Assembly: GCA_014281115.1 (NCBI GenBank)
Contig: JACONQ010000011.1
Location: 186,001 to 250,000 of the forward strand
Origin: Laburnicola sp. R22_1
Taxonomy: Eukaryota > Ascomycota > Dothideomycetes > Pleosporales > Didymosphaeriaceae
Length of the DNA: 64,000 nucleotides
Direction: 5' to 3'
Shown in pieces: positions 12,229 through 25,300 of the stretch (positions are counted from its first letter, which is position 1; each line of letters opens with the position of its first letter). Under the pieces are notes generated by a model. It was not told the DNA's origin and ran no database searches. It worked only from the letters and a program-made list of their open reading frames with translations. Position numbers and translations under genes: made by a program.

Positions 12229-15200
12229 TCAGCTTGGAACCATCTCAAGCTGGACCCAATTCTTCGCAGCCGTACTATAACTCATAGTCCAAAAGCTTCC
12301 ATCCTGTCTTCCAATTCGTCAAGGTCGACCTCTTGGTCGGTGATCCTACCCCTGACGTCTTCAAGTCCGAGTTAATTTACAAACTTAGTCCATTTGCCAG
12401 CTGGCAGAGCCTTTGTAAGGCTATCTGCTGCTATTTCTTCTAATTGTTGGTACTGGATTTTAATAGCTCCACGTACTACTTCTTGTTAAAGCCAATAATT
12501 ATATATGTCAACGTGCCTAAGCTTTGTTTGTAACTTGGCAATTTCTTCGATAACAAGTTGGATAGTTTGTTAATTGTCGCAATTAATAGTAATTATTAAG
12601 AATGAGAGTTTAATCTTAAGTTCAGCGATCAACCAAGCCGTAAAGAGTGCCTCCTTTGCAACCTATAAGAGTGCCAGCAACTCAGCTTCAGTTGTCAAAG
12701 TAGTAACAGTGTCTTGTTTGTTTGCCTTCTAGGCGACAAGTCCACCAAACAGCTTAATAATATATCCTTACAAGCTCTTTCTGTTAAGGGTATTGTCTAC
12801 AAACAACGCGTCGCTAGCAACCTTATAGGTGTCTACATCTCCAAAGCGTAGCCCTAGTAATTAGGTGGAGGATAAGTATAGCAGTACACGGTCGGCGGCT
12901 TTGTGATGGTCGTCGCTGGGATTTGATAGGAAGCGCGATAATTAGGAGCTTGCGAAAGCGATATTAGGGCGCGTGGTTACTGCAGCGTACAGGATTGATC
13001 CTATCTTTCGCTGGTATTAGTTGATCTCTGCCTTTGTGGCGAGTCCTTCTTGAGGTAGCAGTTCGACTGCTAATATTGGGGTTTCGTGTTTAAGGTCGCG
13101 TCGGTCGATAAGGCAACTAATCTTGTCTACATAGGACGCCTATAATAGCCAGAGTTGCCTACTTACACAGTCTCTAACAATTTTAATCCCTAGAAACCAC
13201 TAAAGATTGTTACCTCTAGTAAGGGTGAACTTTGTACTTATCTTTTTTATTACTGCGTTAGCAGCGTGTTTCTAATCCCTTAAGTAGGCAACAATAAGGT
13301 TGTCTATATAGAAGAATATAATGATGCTGTCTTTGATTATATAGTAAGGCTTATAAGGGACTGCGGCAAAACCAAGATCCTTAAGAGCACTAGTAAATTC
13401 TCTCTGCCATAGTAGTGGTGAGATTCAAAGACCATACAGTGCCTTATGTAACTGTAGGATAGTGCCGGGTTGGGTATAACCTCAGGGCATTCTCATGTAG
13501 AGTTCTCTGTCCAGTTTCGCATGGACGAAAGCGTTAGTGACGTCGTACTGGCTGAGCTCTAGGTCATACCAAGCTGCCATAGCCATGAGTAGGCGAAATG
13601 ATCGTCCTGCGAGGGTTGCGGCGTAGGTGTCTTGAGTAGTAAGGTGGCGTTGTTGATCTCCACATACTACCAACCTAGCCTTGCACTTCTGAAATTAATA
13701 ATGTTTGTCGAGTTTGTATGTATACACCTATATGCAGTTAAGGATTTAGTGGCCGCGTGATCGCACTGGGGAAATGGGCACCTTACTCTAAGACCTTATC
13801 TCCTTGTGGCTTTGTAGGTGTACTCGCTCAGCATCCTTCCACATATTAAATAGCGGGTGGTCTTCTAACTGTGTTCCGCAAGATAGAGGCTCTAGTAATT
13901 CACTTTAGTAGGGTTTCTTTCCTACTGCAAGCATGTGATTGAATTGCGCTTTGTTGAGCGGCTTCCCCTTATATTTGCCTCTGCTACCTGCCTGTGTTCT
14001 GGCTAGGAAAGCGGCTGCCCATAGCACAGCGCGTTGATCTAGCTATAGTAATCCAAAGGGAAATTGTTCATGTTAATTGTGTTCAAGGCTCGCCATTAAT
14101 TGGGCAAGCAGTGCGATAGGCGGAGGTGTCGCTAGTGGTGTTGGGTAGGTGTAATTGATCTTCCTCCCTTAATAGTACCCTGAAGCATTATCGTCATCCT
14201 TGTGGGAGTTAGTAATCAACTCATCCTCGTATAAAGACTCGGTGTTTTCGTGTTCTAATAGTGAGGGCGGTAGCTCCACTGATCGGGTCCATGCAGCAAT
14301 CTCTTCATAAGTGCTATGCATAAGGTTGTCCAACAGGTCTTCTTCTTTACCTAAGAATACTAATTTTTCGTCAAAGATAACGTCTTGGGTACTAATAACT
14401 TTCCCAAGTGGAGGTATCCATATCCTCCAGATGTTTGTTGATTGGTAGCCCACTAGGTATCCAATCCATACTTTTGGATCTAACCTTTAGAGCTTGCTCT
14501 TGCTGCGTTTTGTATCGTCGGTCATAGCAAAGGCTTTATAGCCATAGGCCCTAAGGTAAGCCTAGTTTGGTTTCTTTAGTTAAGTGACAATGCTGTTTTG
14601 GAAAGCAACTGTCGTAAAGAATACTTTGTATAGTGATCGCCATTAATTGGCGTAGTTCGGAGTTCGATTGTATAGGTATACAGCCGCTCGTGTGATTTCT
14701 AGCTATAGTGTCCAGGGAAGGTTAGCGTCAAGTCGCATTGCACAACTCTTCTCCTTAATTACACCCCCTAAGCGTTCAGCTCCTCCATTTTAAGCTTGGG
14801 TATCAGGTGCTAAAGGCTCGATAACAATACCTTCACTGACACACCATCTGTGAACGTCTTGCTTAACTAAGAAGATCTCATTGTCCGATTCAATGACTTT
14901 AACTGTCACCTTGAACTGTACTTTCATGAATAGTACAAATTCCTTCAACAGTTTGATAATTGTTCGTGCTGGTCGGTTGTCTTTGAAGTAGAAATCCCAA
15001 GCCATGCCTGAGAATCGATTGGTGATAAGCATTTGGCTTTTCTCGCTGGTGGAGCTCTTATCTTCGAAGTTGTGAAAGTCTATAGCGACTCTCTCACTGG
15101 GACTGTCATTAATTTGTTTAGCCTATCGTCTGATTTGTCGCTTCAGCTTTGATCTGCCGCAAGCATCGCATTGGACCGTAGTCAGTCCTTTGAGGCGCAC

Positions 15201-17072
15201 CCCCTCACAGTGATTCACTGTGTGTTCCAGCGCCTGAGGACCTGGGTGGCCTAGTCGTTTGTGCCATGTGTTGGCGTCCGCCTTCTGCGCTCGTCGTGCG
15301 GTGCGCGTAGTGATCTTGTGTGTGGCGTACGTACTATTGGGTATAGTACGATTTGGTGTTGGTGTTGCTCTAAACTCCAGTACCCATTGATTGTGTATTT
15401 CTTGAAGTTCGGCAAGGATCGTATTGTCCCTTCTCTTGATTGTTGTTAGATCTACTAGCGTGTCTCACTAGAGGCCTTGCCTGCAAAGTAATCAGAAAGA
15501 CACTAGGTTGCATAGCAGATCAGGGCAGTAGGCAACATTATCTAGCCTTATTACCCTATTTCCTTGTACACTCTTAACGTGTAGATGGACACTCCCATAT
15601 CCCCTAATCCATACTCGTGTTGAGCCCGCCCATATAAAGTCTCCTGGCGACGGTGGTCGCAGCGTGACAAAACAATCAATATCATTAAAAATATGGCAAG
15701 TTGTGCCAGAATCAAGGATCGCGAAGTAACGTAGTGGGTATGTGTTCAGGTCTAAGTAGTAGAAGGCGGCATTAAAGCTCGCTAAGAGGACGGTAATTTG
15801 TCTACTATCTAGTCATTCATCATCAGCAACTTCAGTGATTTGAGTTAGAGTAGGGGTGCTTAATTGTTTAATTCTTAGTGTCTGTAATCTTAGACGCTTT
15901 ACGGATCTCATGCTTTCTATAAGCGCTAGGTCATTCTCCATCCTAAATTTCATTAGGGCAACCATTGCTAGCTTCAGTTAAAACTATTCAGGTCGTTTCT
16001 TAGGGAAAGCGTAAAAGCAGTCTTTCAGATTATAGCGTTGTTCACAAGCAGGGCACTTAAGGTTTAATCCTTCTCAGCCACCAACTGCCGTTGGCTCATC
16101 GTCTATAATCGCGGACTGCTTAGATTTGGTTTTAGAGCCAGCTTTCTTAGCGCATAATCTGCCTCGCTTAAGTGATGCTGCTTCATCCACAGGATAGGCG
16201 TCCCCATCTATAGTCTGGGTAGTTGCACCACTATCAGCGAGAGATAGTCCTGCAACAGCAAAAGCGCCCTTTTATTTGCCCTTAATTAGGTGCTGCATTA
16301 CTATATGTTCTCAGAAGAGTTTCACTATTTCTTTTCTTCTAACAGCATAATCCTTGCTCCTATTCTAATAGAAGGTCGTAACCCAAACAGGTGCGACGTT
16401 GGACACTGCCTTTATAAAATCCTTCTTAACTAAGTCAGGCTTCTAGAGCTCTGGGACTCTATTAAACTCAGCTTCTATAGCTGCATAATCGTACTCAGCA
16501 AGCCAGGTCGCCTATAATCCAGCAGTCCTCATCGGCTTAAGGGCATCTTAATACCTAGCCCTTGCTTGTTATTCTTCGTTATCTTAGTCGACCCCAACTG
16601 TAATTGTGAGGTTCTTAATCCATTATCTAATTAATTAACCTAATATGCAGCAATTAGTCTACAAGTGTACCAAGGTCGTTAATTGTATAAGGGTAACTAG
16701 TTTGTCTAGGTTCGCCTTCTCATCGCAGTATACGCGATCGAGTATCTTAAAGGTTTCAAGTTAATTCTTATAGTAGTTTATATCCTCATTATAACCCTTT
16801 AGACCAATTTGCGATAGCTGCGACAGCAGCGTTGGACGTTCGTTAGGGTTAGTTGGGTGTGCGTTAGTAAACACGCTATTTGGTTAATAGAAACCAACAT
16901 CTGGTGCCATTAGCATGATTGGTTTGATCGTAGGTTCGATAGGTAGGGCTAGGTCAATGAGATCCCAGACCTCCAGTAATTGGGCTCGGGCTTTAATTTG
17001 CCTCAGCCATAGTGTGTAGTTCGAATAGTCAGTCAGGATCACTATAGAAACCCTAAGTATCAATAGAGACAT
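12229..17072 (-). pseudogene. copia C Gag-Pol polyprotein, RIP-degraded
   Basis: Starts MSLLILRVSIVILTDYSNYT at 17072, parallel to the copia B start, and ends at about 12229 with VQLEMVPS. Surviving blocks: Gag (16884-17072), the integrase core with FSGMAWDFYFKDN (14790-15032), the integrase C-terminal part with MGYQSTNIWRIWIPP (14169-14453) and reverse transcriptase with YDVTNAFVHAKLDRELYMRMP (13482-13673). Stops interrupt every block, so only fragments read. Residue order follows copia B closely. Confidence 0.85.
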
Positions 17073-17108
17073 AATAATCGGTTTAATCGAGGCAGTAAGA
17101 CTCTTAAT

Positions 17109-17400
17109 TGTCAGATATACAGGTATTCTTAATGAGTTGAGATGGAAAAGTGGTGGGTTAATTAATTGATTGTGTGTGTTGTGTCGGAGAAGCTCGGCTA
17201 CCGCGAGAAGTAACTATCTAGTACTAAGCCGCACTAGTACTATTTAGACTAGTACAGGGGCAGTATAAAACAGTAGTGCGCCAGCCTCCTTAGTGTATTT
17301 CACAGTGAAATCACAGTGATTTACACTGATTACCACTGTAAGGGGCCATATGATCGTACACACCTACCCACTAGATTTCACAGTGACTGTCTATCTAACA
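17109..17400 (-). repeat. copia C 5' LTR
   Basis: 292-bp partner of 11930-12221, differing by a few transitions. It starts TGTCAGATATACAGG, ends CTATCTAACA and is followed directly by the target duplication actat. Confidence 0.95.
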
Positions 17401-17990
17401 ACTATATAATAATAAAGAATAAAATAGTAGTATTATATAAAATAAAAAATAGTATAATAATAATAAAAGACAAAAAAGCTAGGGAAGAGTATACGTATAA
17501 AGAAATATTTAAAGTTAAAAGAAAAAAAGAAAAAAAAGCTAGTATTTATACTTTTCTTTTTTATATAAAAGCTTTATTATATAATTATTAAGCCTTAACT
17601 ATATAATTATCTTCCCTTACTAGCTCCTTAATAATAGTACCTAATATTATATAATTACTTAATTCTACTACTAAAATAAATATTCTAAGTAAGTTTATTT
17701 ACTATATAAAGACTAAACTAAATATAAAAACCTCTATATACATAGTATATTATTACTATAATTTTACTATTAACTATATAATCTTACCTTTAACTATAAT
17801 TAACTAAATTATCTAAATTAATCTATCACTACTAATAAGCTAAATTATAATTATAATAAATTATTACTTAATAGAATTTTTATAAACTAAAGTAATTTAG
17901 CTTCATATAATAAGTATAGAGTATATATATATATAAAGAAAATAAAGATAAGTAAATAGTTTATATAAAAAGAAGAAAAGCTAAGTATAG
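17401..17990. other. AT-rich decayed sequence with an A-rich run
   Basis: No supported gene. 17450-17560 is strongly purine-rich on the plus strand (repeated AAAAAGAA words) and opens a 91-codon frame of Lys and Ile codons. I regard that frame as a composition artefact. Confidence 0.6.
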
Positions 17991-17993
17991 CTA

Positions 17994-19316
17994 TAGTACT
18001 AAGCCAAAAGTCTGTTCCCCGCAGGGGTAAGCGAGGTCCGCCATTATCACCACCCCGTCGCGCAGAGCGCTCCGGCACCCCCAATATCGCTCCTAGAGAG
18101 TTAATAATTGATATAGAGATAATTATTTGATTAATATTTTGTTTAATACCCACGCGCACGCCGGAGAGCAAGTAGGCGGCGCGGCATACTAAGTATAAGC
18201 TTGCGAATTAGCGAATTAGGGATCCTACGCCAGCAATCTTTCAACGCCGCGCAGAAGGTCTCAAAGTCCTTATCGCTGTCGCCAGGGTTGCCCATATTAG
18301 GGTAACGCTTATAGAGTTCTCTCTTAAGGGACCACTAGAGATGTTTAATAGGGTTGATGTTAGGGGAATAACACGGCCACTCGATCGGTTGTATGCCGTG
18401 TTCCGCCAAAAAATCGAGCGACTATCGCGCCCTGTGGATGGGCGCGTTATCGTGCATATAGATATCTCCTGCGTAAGAATTACAGAGGAGTCCTTTGCGT
18501 AGAGCTTTAATATAACTCCATGCGCTGTATTCTTTGCAACAAGCTGCTAGGTCCCTAGGCATAATCACTAAGGGACTCCGCCGAACCCGCCTCTCCAATT
18601 AAGCCAGATACTCGCCCACACTATTGCCGCGCGAGATCTTAATATAACTGTCTCCTCAATTATCTTATATCTCTATTTCTCGTGTGGGAGGCAAAAAACC
18701 TATGTAGATGTGCCGCCAGAGCGTCTTTAAATAGAGCACTTATCTAAGAACTGGAAGGGCTGTCCGCGCCAATCCTAATTGCGATATTCCTGTTCAAATT
18801 GACGCCTCTCCTAGGCCACCGCGCGAGTGATCTTGGGCTTCCGCGCTACCTAGAAGTTGGTTAGGCTCTCTGCCTTCAATGCGCGATATGCAGTCGTTCA
18901 AGAGATGCGGCGGAGGGAGGCCTCACAAAGGAGGGCTAGGTATTCAATCCTTGGGTTTTTTCGTGCCTCTTAATAGAGTACACGCTTGTCATATGTATTA
19001 AGCGCCTAGGGACGCCCTAATCAAGGCCGCGATTAATTATGGTATTGTTCTCTATATCTCTAAAGTGTTTTGTTGATGCAGCGACGCGTACAGTTAAACT
19101 CCTCAGCCAACTCCCGCGATGACGCGCCCGCCTCACACTTCGCGATAATTAAATCCTGTTGCTGGACAGATAATTCGGCATTGCGGCGACGATTTGCTGA
19201 AATTTCTACACCAAAAGAGCTCATATTGGTGGAGTAATGTAGTGTTGAAAATAGGGTGTTGGTGTTGGTGTACGCGCGTTAGCGTGTTAGGGGAACAGAC
19301 TTTTGGCTTGGCACTA
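17994..19316 (-). mobile_element. Tc1/mariner element (DD34E type), decayed
   Basis: Terminal inverted repeats of about 27 bp (17994-18020 and 19290-19316), both containing AGCCAAAAGTCTGTTCCCC, enclose one transposase pseudogene. TA dinucleotides at 17992-17993 and 19317-19318 fit the Tc1 TA target duplication. The left repeat differs from the right by C-to-T/G-to-A changes only. Length is 1,323 bp, usual for a one-gene Tc1 element. Confidence 0.9.
18150..19224 (-). pseudogene. Tc1 transposase, inactivated
   Basis: The start codon at 19224 gives MSSFGVEISANRRRNAELS followed by a helix-turn-helix segment ASSRELAEEFNCTRRCINKTL. Downstream the catalytic core reads HDNAPIHRAR and PNINPIKHLW, with 34 residues between the Asp and the position of the last catalytic acid. 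That last Glu is Lys here, a G-to-A change. Multiple stops occur, for example after INKTL. The leader just before ATG, CTCCACCAAT, is the same as in three pogo-type transposases of this window. The 3' end is approximate. Confidence 0.8.
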
Positions 19317-19585
19317 TAATAGTAACCTTAAAATAAAAAGCTACTAGTATTTATATACTATATAGGTAAGACTTATAGTAATATATAGTAAGGTAAAGCT
19401 TATTAAACTTTACTATAAATTATAGTAATAGTATTAAAGTTATTATAGCATAGGTATTATATAAATATTATAGAATATCTATATACTATAGTTTATATAC
19501 TATAGAATCTTCTTTTTCTATTTATACCTATATAGAATTAATAAGTTGTCTACACTCTCTTATTTTCTACGTTTACGAGAAGTGT

Positions 19586-19680
19586 TGTTAGATAGAACAA
19601 GCGCGTTAAGGTCGAATCTGCACAATTAAGCACGGACCACTGTGCTTGGCGCATAAGTCGCGAAATTAGAACGCGACAAA
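19586..19680 (+). repeat. LTR fragment related to copia D
   Basis: Starting TGTTAGATAGAACAAGCGCGTT, about 90 bp resemble the reverse complement of the copia D LTR (29245-29430), including GGACCAC and GCTTGGCRCA. It then diverges into AT-rich sequence. It may be the end of an old plus-strand element or a solo remnant; no partner was found. Confidence 0.5.
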
Positions 19681-20782
19681 TATAGGGGTTATAAATATAG
19701 AACATAGAATATAGACACTAGAGACTAAAGGCAAAGACTGTTTTTCCCTTACTACCTATAAACTAACACTAATTAGTAGTTACTCTTATAGTTAATACTA
19801 TAAGATAACTATAGATAGTAAGGAGAATTAAAAGAGACACGATAAGGGGTATAGTAATACTCTAGACTGTGTGCTAACGAGACCCTAAGCGGTTACCTAG
19901 GTCTCTACGTCTATTACACCTTTACTAGAACTTACACGTTATAGCCTACTACTAAGTAATAAAGACTCTAAGTATTTACCTAAGTCTTTATTTATTACGC
20001 TCTATAGTACCTATTACTAATAGTACTATTAACCTATGTTCTACTCTTTTAAAGAGATACTCTATAATCCTACTAAATTATAATACCTTTTACTAACTAC
20101 CTTATAAAGGAAGAATAGGCGCTTATTAATAAGAATAGCTATGGTTAGCCCCTAGATATTAATAAGAATACGGATATTAAGATAATTGACACAAAGAGAG
20201 TTAACACATACATCTTCTTCTACTACTAAATCTCTTAAGATAAAGGATAGGAGAACTATAAGCTTTAGGATAAGATAACTATTATCTTTAAAGAATAGCT
20301 AAAAGAACTATTTAATAAAGGCAATAAAGCTTTTATTACTAAATAGAGAGACTACCTACGCTAGTAAGGCGTCTTTGTAGCTAAGAATAGCAAATTAATT
20401 GCCTATAATATAGCGAAAGCGCTATAGGGCGACTACTATGAATAGACTAATAAAGAGGTCACTTACTAGCTTAAAATAAGTAAGAAGTTTAACTTATACT
20501 TTAATTTAAATTATGCGCCTCTATATAATATACCTTTATTATAATAATCCTCTTAATAACTCTCTACCCACCTTAATTCCCCTTAACTAGCTCTAATAGT
20601 ACGTACTATCTACCTACCTATACCTCTACTATAATAGTAGCCTACTCTATATCTGCCTTCTTAGTAATAGTATAACGCGTATCTATCCTCTATATAGTAG
20701 CTAAACCTGTATAATATATATAACCCTCTATAGCACAGAAGCCCTATAGACGCCACGCGTCTTAATAATATATATTTTTAAG
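19681..20782. other. RIP-decayed sequence, possibly an old retroelement Gag region
   Basis: Between 20160 and 20520 one plus-strand frame reads stretches such as EQLKELFNKGNKAFIT and NIAKALQGDYYE once RIP-type stops are ignored. This suggests a former plus-strand coding region, perhaps Gag of the element whose LTR remnant lies at 19586. No family could be fixed. Confidence 0.35.
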
Positions 20783-20962
20783 TGTCACAACGCGTCCCCT
20801 GTGGCAGCGTAACCCCCTAGTTTCCCTAGACTAGCCTAGATTAGCCTTGGCTAGGGCAGAGTTTTCTTCTTAGGCCTTGTAGCCTTTAGACCTACTTTCC
20901 TTTTTTAAGGGATCGCCTTAGTAGTGAATTGATAGATTAAGCATTGTACCCACGATCTTACA
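20783..20962 (+). repeat. chromovirus 5' LTR
   Basis: 180 bp, nearly identical to 28057-28236. It contains degenerate CCTAGA words (CCTAGACTAGCCTAGATTAG) that recur in all non-coding parts of the element. Confidence 0.95.
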
Positions 20963-21000
20963 ATACGATCCCTTACCACCTTATATCTTATCATTCCAAC

Positions 21001-22380
21001 ATGAGCGACGTCCGTCGAAGCCAACGCCTGGCCTCCGTAGCCGGCCCAAGCGGAGCGACAGTAACCAGCGAGGGGCAACCTCACGCCAGCATCGAGGACC
21101 CTGGACCAGGCCAAACTGGCACGGACAAAGGACAAACAGCCTTAAGCGCTGAAGAAGCTCAGATACAACGTCAGGAAGAGGAACTTAAGCGAGAAATTGA
21201 GATCGCAAAGAAGCGCGAGGCTATTAAAGCCTTGCAGGACCAACTTAAGATCCTGCAGGTCGAAATAGGACCTGACGATAACAAACAAAGAACCTTGACC
21301 CTTGCGAGCAACGCCGAAGCCGCGACGAAGAAGGACAAGGGCAAGGGCAGGCAACTGACGCCCGAAACTATCGAAGAGGATACAAGCGACCCTAATAATA
21401 GCAGCGACTTGTTGGAGGAGCCTAGCAGCCCTGGAGAGGACTCCCCTCCGCGTAAGAAGGGCGGACAAAAGAGCAAGCGACCAAGCAAAAAGGACAGGAG
21501 GAAGCCCCTAAGGACTAGCATCGCGCCTATCGTCCCACCCTAAACGATAACAGCCAGCTTAGACCTATAACTACCAAAACCGCCAGAGCCTCCCCGATTT
21601 GAAGGAAGAGGCCAGAAGGAACTAAACGCCTGGGCAAGAGGCTGCGAAGATTATATTCAATACGCACCGGCCCTTAGCACTAATCTAGCCCAGATAAGGT
21701 TTGCACACCGCTATCTTGGGGACACGCAACGCAACTTCTGGGATAGGGTAGTCTGGGAGATCCCCGAGCGCAAACGCGAGCGTAAGGTAACGTGGAAGCT
21801 AATGAAGCAGACTATGGTGGACACCCTAGGATTGAGCTGGAAAAGAGAATAAGAGGCTTGTTGGCGCATTAAGAACGCAAAGTAGGGTTATTGGACCCTA
21901 ACTGAACTCCTAAACTATCTTAAGGATTAGTGGGAAGAGACTAACCCTGATTATGCCTTGGATGATTATAACGATTAGCATATTAGCGATTTCTTCTCCG
22001 CTCTGGACAGTCGAGTAGTGGAGAGGCTCTAATGGCAACCATAGCGGTGGACCAGCCTCATCTGACTAGAGGAGACGGCCAACCAACACTGGCGGGTTAT
22101 CTAAGGGCCGAAGCTAGGCAAGCGAAAGCAAAAGGATGACAATGAGGAGGCCCAAGAGGACAACGGGCGAGGCACGACTAGCTAGAAACGATCTAGGTCA
22201 AACAACACCAGACTAGGCCAGAGGCGCCATGACCCGCAACGTAAGGAACGGGATGAGCGTCGCAAGGCACAATCACTGCTGGACTGGGAAAAGAATAACT
22301 GTTTCTACTGTTACGAGCAAGGGCACTATAAAGACAACTGCCCAAAGCGAAAGAAAGAGGCGGGAAAAGACAAGCCCTAG
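21001..22380 (+). pseudogene. chromovirus Gag, with premature stops
   Basis: Chosen start is ATG at 21001 (MSDVRRSQRLASVAGPSG), 38 bp after the 5' LTR. An upstream in-frame ATG at 20944 would lie inside the LTR. Residues 55-95 form a charged coiled-coil-like stretch (KREIEIAKKREAIKALQDQL), followed by a basic/acidic low-complexity region. The frame stops at 21541 and several times after, but continues to a CX2CX4HX4C zinc knuckle (CFYCYEQGHYKDNC, 22300-22341) and ends at TAG 22378-22380. Stops replace Trp or Gln codons, as RIP would. Gag packages the element RNA in related retrotransposons. Confidence 0.85.
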
Positions 22381-25300
22381 GTTATCTGTCCCTCAGACCG
22401 ACGGGCTCTGTTATATACACGGAGGGACAAAGATTGCTCGCCGCAGCCACCTTGGAGGCAAGAGGCCCTTGCAAGGCTGGAGGGTCCCTGATTGCCCTAG
22501 AAGGGGTTATCTGAACAGCAGCGGGCTCCTTTAAAGTGAGGGCCCTAGTAGACTGCGGCGCGGAGGCCAACTTTGTCAGTACTAGGATAGCGGAGAGGGT
22601 TGCAGTCTAACTAAAAGCGAATGCAAACTAGACTTACAAGGCCCTAAATGGAGTTAAATTAGAGGTTTAAGGCCAGACCAAGCTGGCCTACGCGATAACG
22701 GACAGCCGTGGGCAAACCCAGGCTGGGTCGGACGAATTCGTCGTAGGGGACATCGAAGGGTTCGACATAGTGCTGGGGATGCCCTGGTTGACCAAATGGA
22801 ACCTACTACCCAACTTCACCGCTTGTACATTGCGATTTAACAACGGCAAGCGCAAATTCCAGAAGGTCGCCATAGAGGGGCCACAACAATTCGCGAATAC
22901 CGCTAAGGACGCTGACAATGACTGTTTTGTCATGTATGGAGTCAGCCTAGGCCAATCCGGTCCGAACGAGACCGTTCTACCTAAGGGTTACCGAGGGAGG
23001 TTCGAAGAAGCCTTCTTAGAAGCGGACGCCGCCCTACTGGCGGACCACGGGCCTCACGAGATGTCTATTGACATTGAGGCAGACAAGAAGGTACCCTTCG
23101 GACCGCTCTATAGCCTGTTGGCGCCGGAGGCACAGGTCTTAAAGGAGTACATTAAGAGGAACCTCGAAAGAGGCTGGATACGCCACTTAAAATTGGAAGC
23201 AGGAGCACCAATCCTTTTCGCAAAGAAGAAGGATGGGGGATTGCGATTATGCGTAGATTACCGTGGACTGAACGCGGTGACCGTGAAAAACCGTTACCCA
23301 CTCCCACTAATCCAAGAGTCACTGGACCGGTTGGGATCCGCCGTCATATACACTAAATTGGACCTGAGGGACGCCTATCACTGTATATGAATCAAGGCAG
23401 GCGACGAATGGAAGACGGCATTCCGGACTAGATATGGCTACTACGAATACACAGTAATGCCCTTTGGGTTAACTAACGCCCCCGCGGTCTTTTAGAGCTA
23501 TATTAATAGTGCGCTGTCGGACTTACTCGACGTCTGTTGCATTGTATACTTGGACGACATCCTTATATATTCCCAGAGTGAGGAGGAACACGTTGAACAC
23601 GTGAAGACAGTGCTGAATCGGCTTATCTAGCACAAGCTGTACGCCAAACTCTCTAAGTGTGAGTTCCACACCCGAGAGGTAGGCTACCTAGGGTTTGTAG
23701 TAAGCCCGGAGGGCGTGCATATGGAAGGGGACAGAGTCAAGAGCATACAGGAGTGGCCAGAGCCTAAGTCGGTACGGGATGTGAGAATTTTCCTAGGCTT
23801 TGCCAATTACTACCGAAGATTTATTAAAGGGTTTTCAAGGGTCGCAAGCCCCCTGCACGTACTCACCCAGCGACCAGAAGGGTCGGCCCGTGGTGGTCAC
23901 TGACAACGTAAGGAGGAATCGGTACCTATTGCCCTGTCAAGCGAGGCTCGGGCTGCGTTTGAGCAACTAAAGCAAAGCTTTGCCAGTGGGCCCTTGCTAG
24001 CCCATTTCAACCCTGAATTGCCCTTGAGGGTGGAGACTGACGCCTCTGGATACGCGATATCTGGCATCTTAAGTTAACCACACCCAGGGCCCTAAGGAAA
24101 GGAACAATGGCACCCAGTTGCCTTCTACTCGCGCAAGATGAGCCAGGCTGAGCGTAATTACGACACGCACGACGGAGAGCTGCTTGCAATAGTAGAAGCC
24201 TTTAAACACTAGAGGCACTACTTAGAAGGCACTATAGAGCAGGTAGAGCTCCTGACAGATTATGCCAACCTACAGGGGTTCATGACAACTAAAGTCCTGA
24301 CCCGACGCCAGGCCCGATAGGCTGAATGGCTCGCCTTATTCAATTTTGGGATCAGACACCGCCCAGGGAAGACAAACCCGGCAGACGGACCCTTAAGGAG
24401 GCCCGACTACGAGTCGGAAGGAGCGGAAAGGCCTGATAGGACGGATAGTTCCTAAGGAAGGCTGCTCAGAGAGCTTCAAAGTAAGCTAAAGCTTAGGGGA
24501 GCTAAAACACCCCAGGAGAGGCTGGAAGAGCCTAGGCTGGCAGCCACCGCGCGGATTGCGCGACCTAGGGAAAGACCTACCCTAGAGGATGCGCAACAAG
24601 GGGAATTCAAGAACCCTTTGCTTCAAGCCATCTCCAAAGAGATGACGAGCGACCCAACAGCGGTCAGGGTGAGGGCGAGTCTCTCGCACCCCACAGAGGA
24701 TCGCCCACTGTGGATAGAGCGGTGGAGCCCAATCAAGGGTCATCTACTCCAGTTCAACGGTCGCCTGTACGTGCCGGCTGGCGTCAGGATCGAGACCTTG
24801 AGACGCTGTCATGATGATCCGCTGGCAGGTCATTTTGGTTTCGCGAGGACACTCGATATCGTCCAGAGGGAGTTCTGGTGGCCTGGGGCCCGTCGGTTTG
24901 TTAAGGATTACGTCCTGACTTGCAAGGCCTGTGCAAGGGTTAAACCCACCAGACACGCATGGTATGGCCAACTCAACAGCTTACCAATCCTGACAGGTCC
25001 CTGGCAAGATATAACAATGGACATGATCGCAGACCTCCCTGAGAGCAGGGTGCGTAATCACAAGTATAATAGTATACTGGTGATCGTAGATCGCTTTAGT
25101 AAGATAGCCCACTATACAGCTGTTCGCAAGGACATGACCGCAGCAGAGCTGGCTGAGATCTTTCGGCGGGAGGTCATACGGCTCCATGGTCCCCCAAGGT
25201 CGATAGTGACGGATAGGGGTAGCCTATTCACATCAGGATACTGGAGCACCTTTGCGCAGTGCTTAGGGTCAAAACGGCTGCTTTCGACCGCCTTTCACCC

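Larger units (their letters stand above)
11930..17400 (-). mobile_element. Ty1/copia LTR retrotransposon C, complete with target duplication
   Basis: 292-bp LTRs at 11930-12221 and 17109-17400 flank a minus-strand Gag-Pol. The 5-bp target duplication actat is perfect (11925-11929 and 17401-17405). LTR text and protein blocks are related to copia B (shared motifs such as GCGCCAGCCTCCTTAGTGTA), so B and C are sister families. The two LTRs are nearly identical, which suggests insertion more recent than the decay of the surrounding sequence, although the interior already carries many stops. Confidence 0.95.

Noticed and set aside
17316..17591. 91-codon plus-strand frame rich in Lys and Ile
   Set aside because: It starts in the copia C LTR and runs through an A-rich tract; composition artefact.
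21142..21521. Two minus-strand frames of 108 and 116 codons opposite chromovirus Gag
   Set aside because: Leu/Ser-rich complements of the Gag low-complexity region; no start context or motif supports them.
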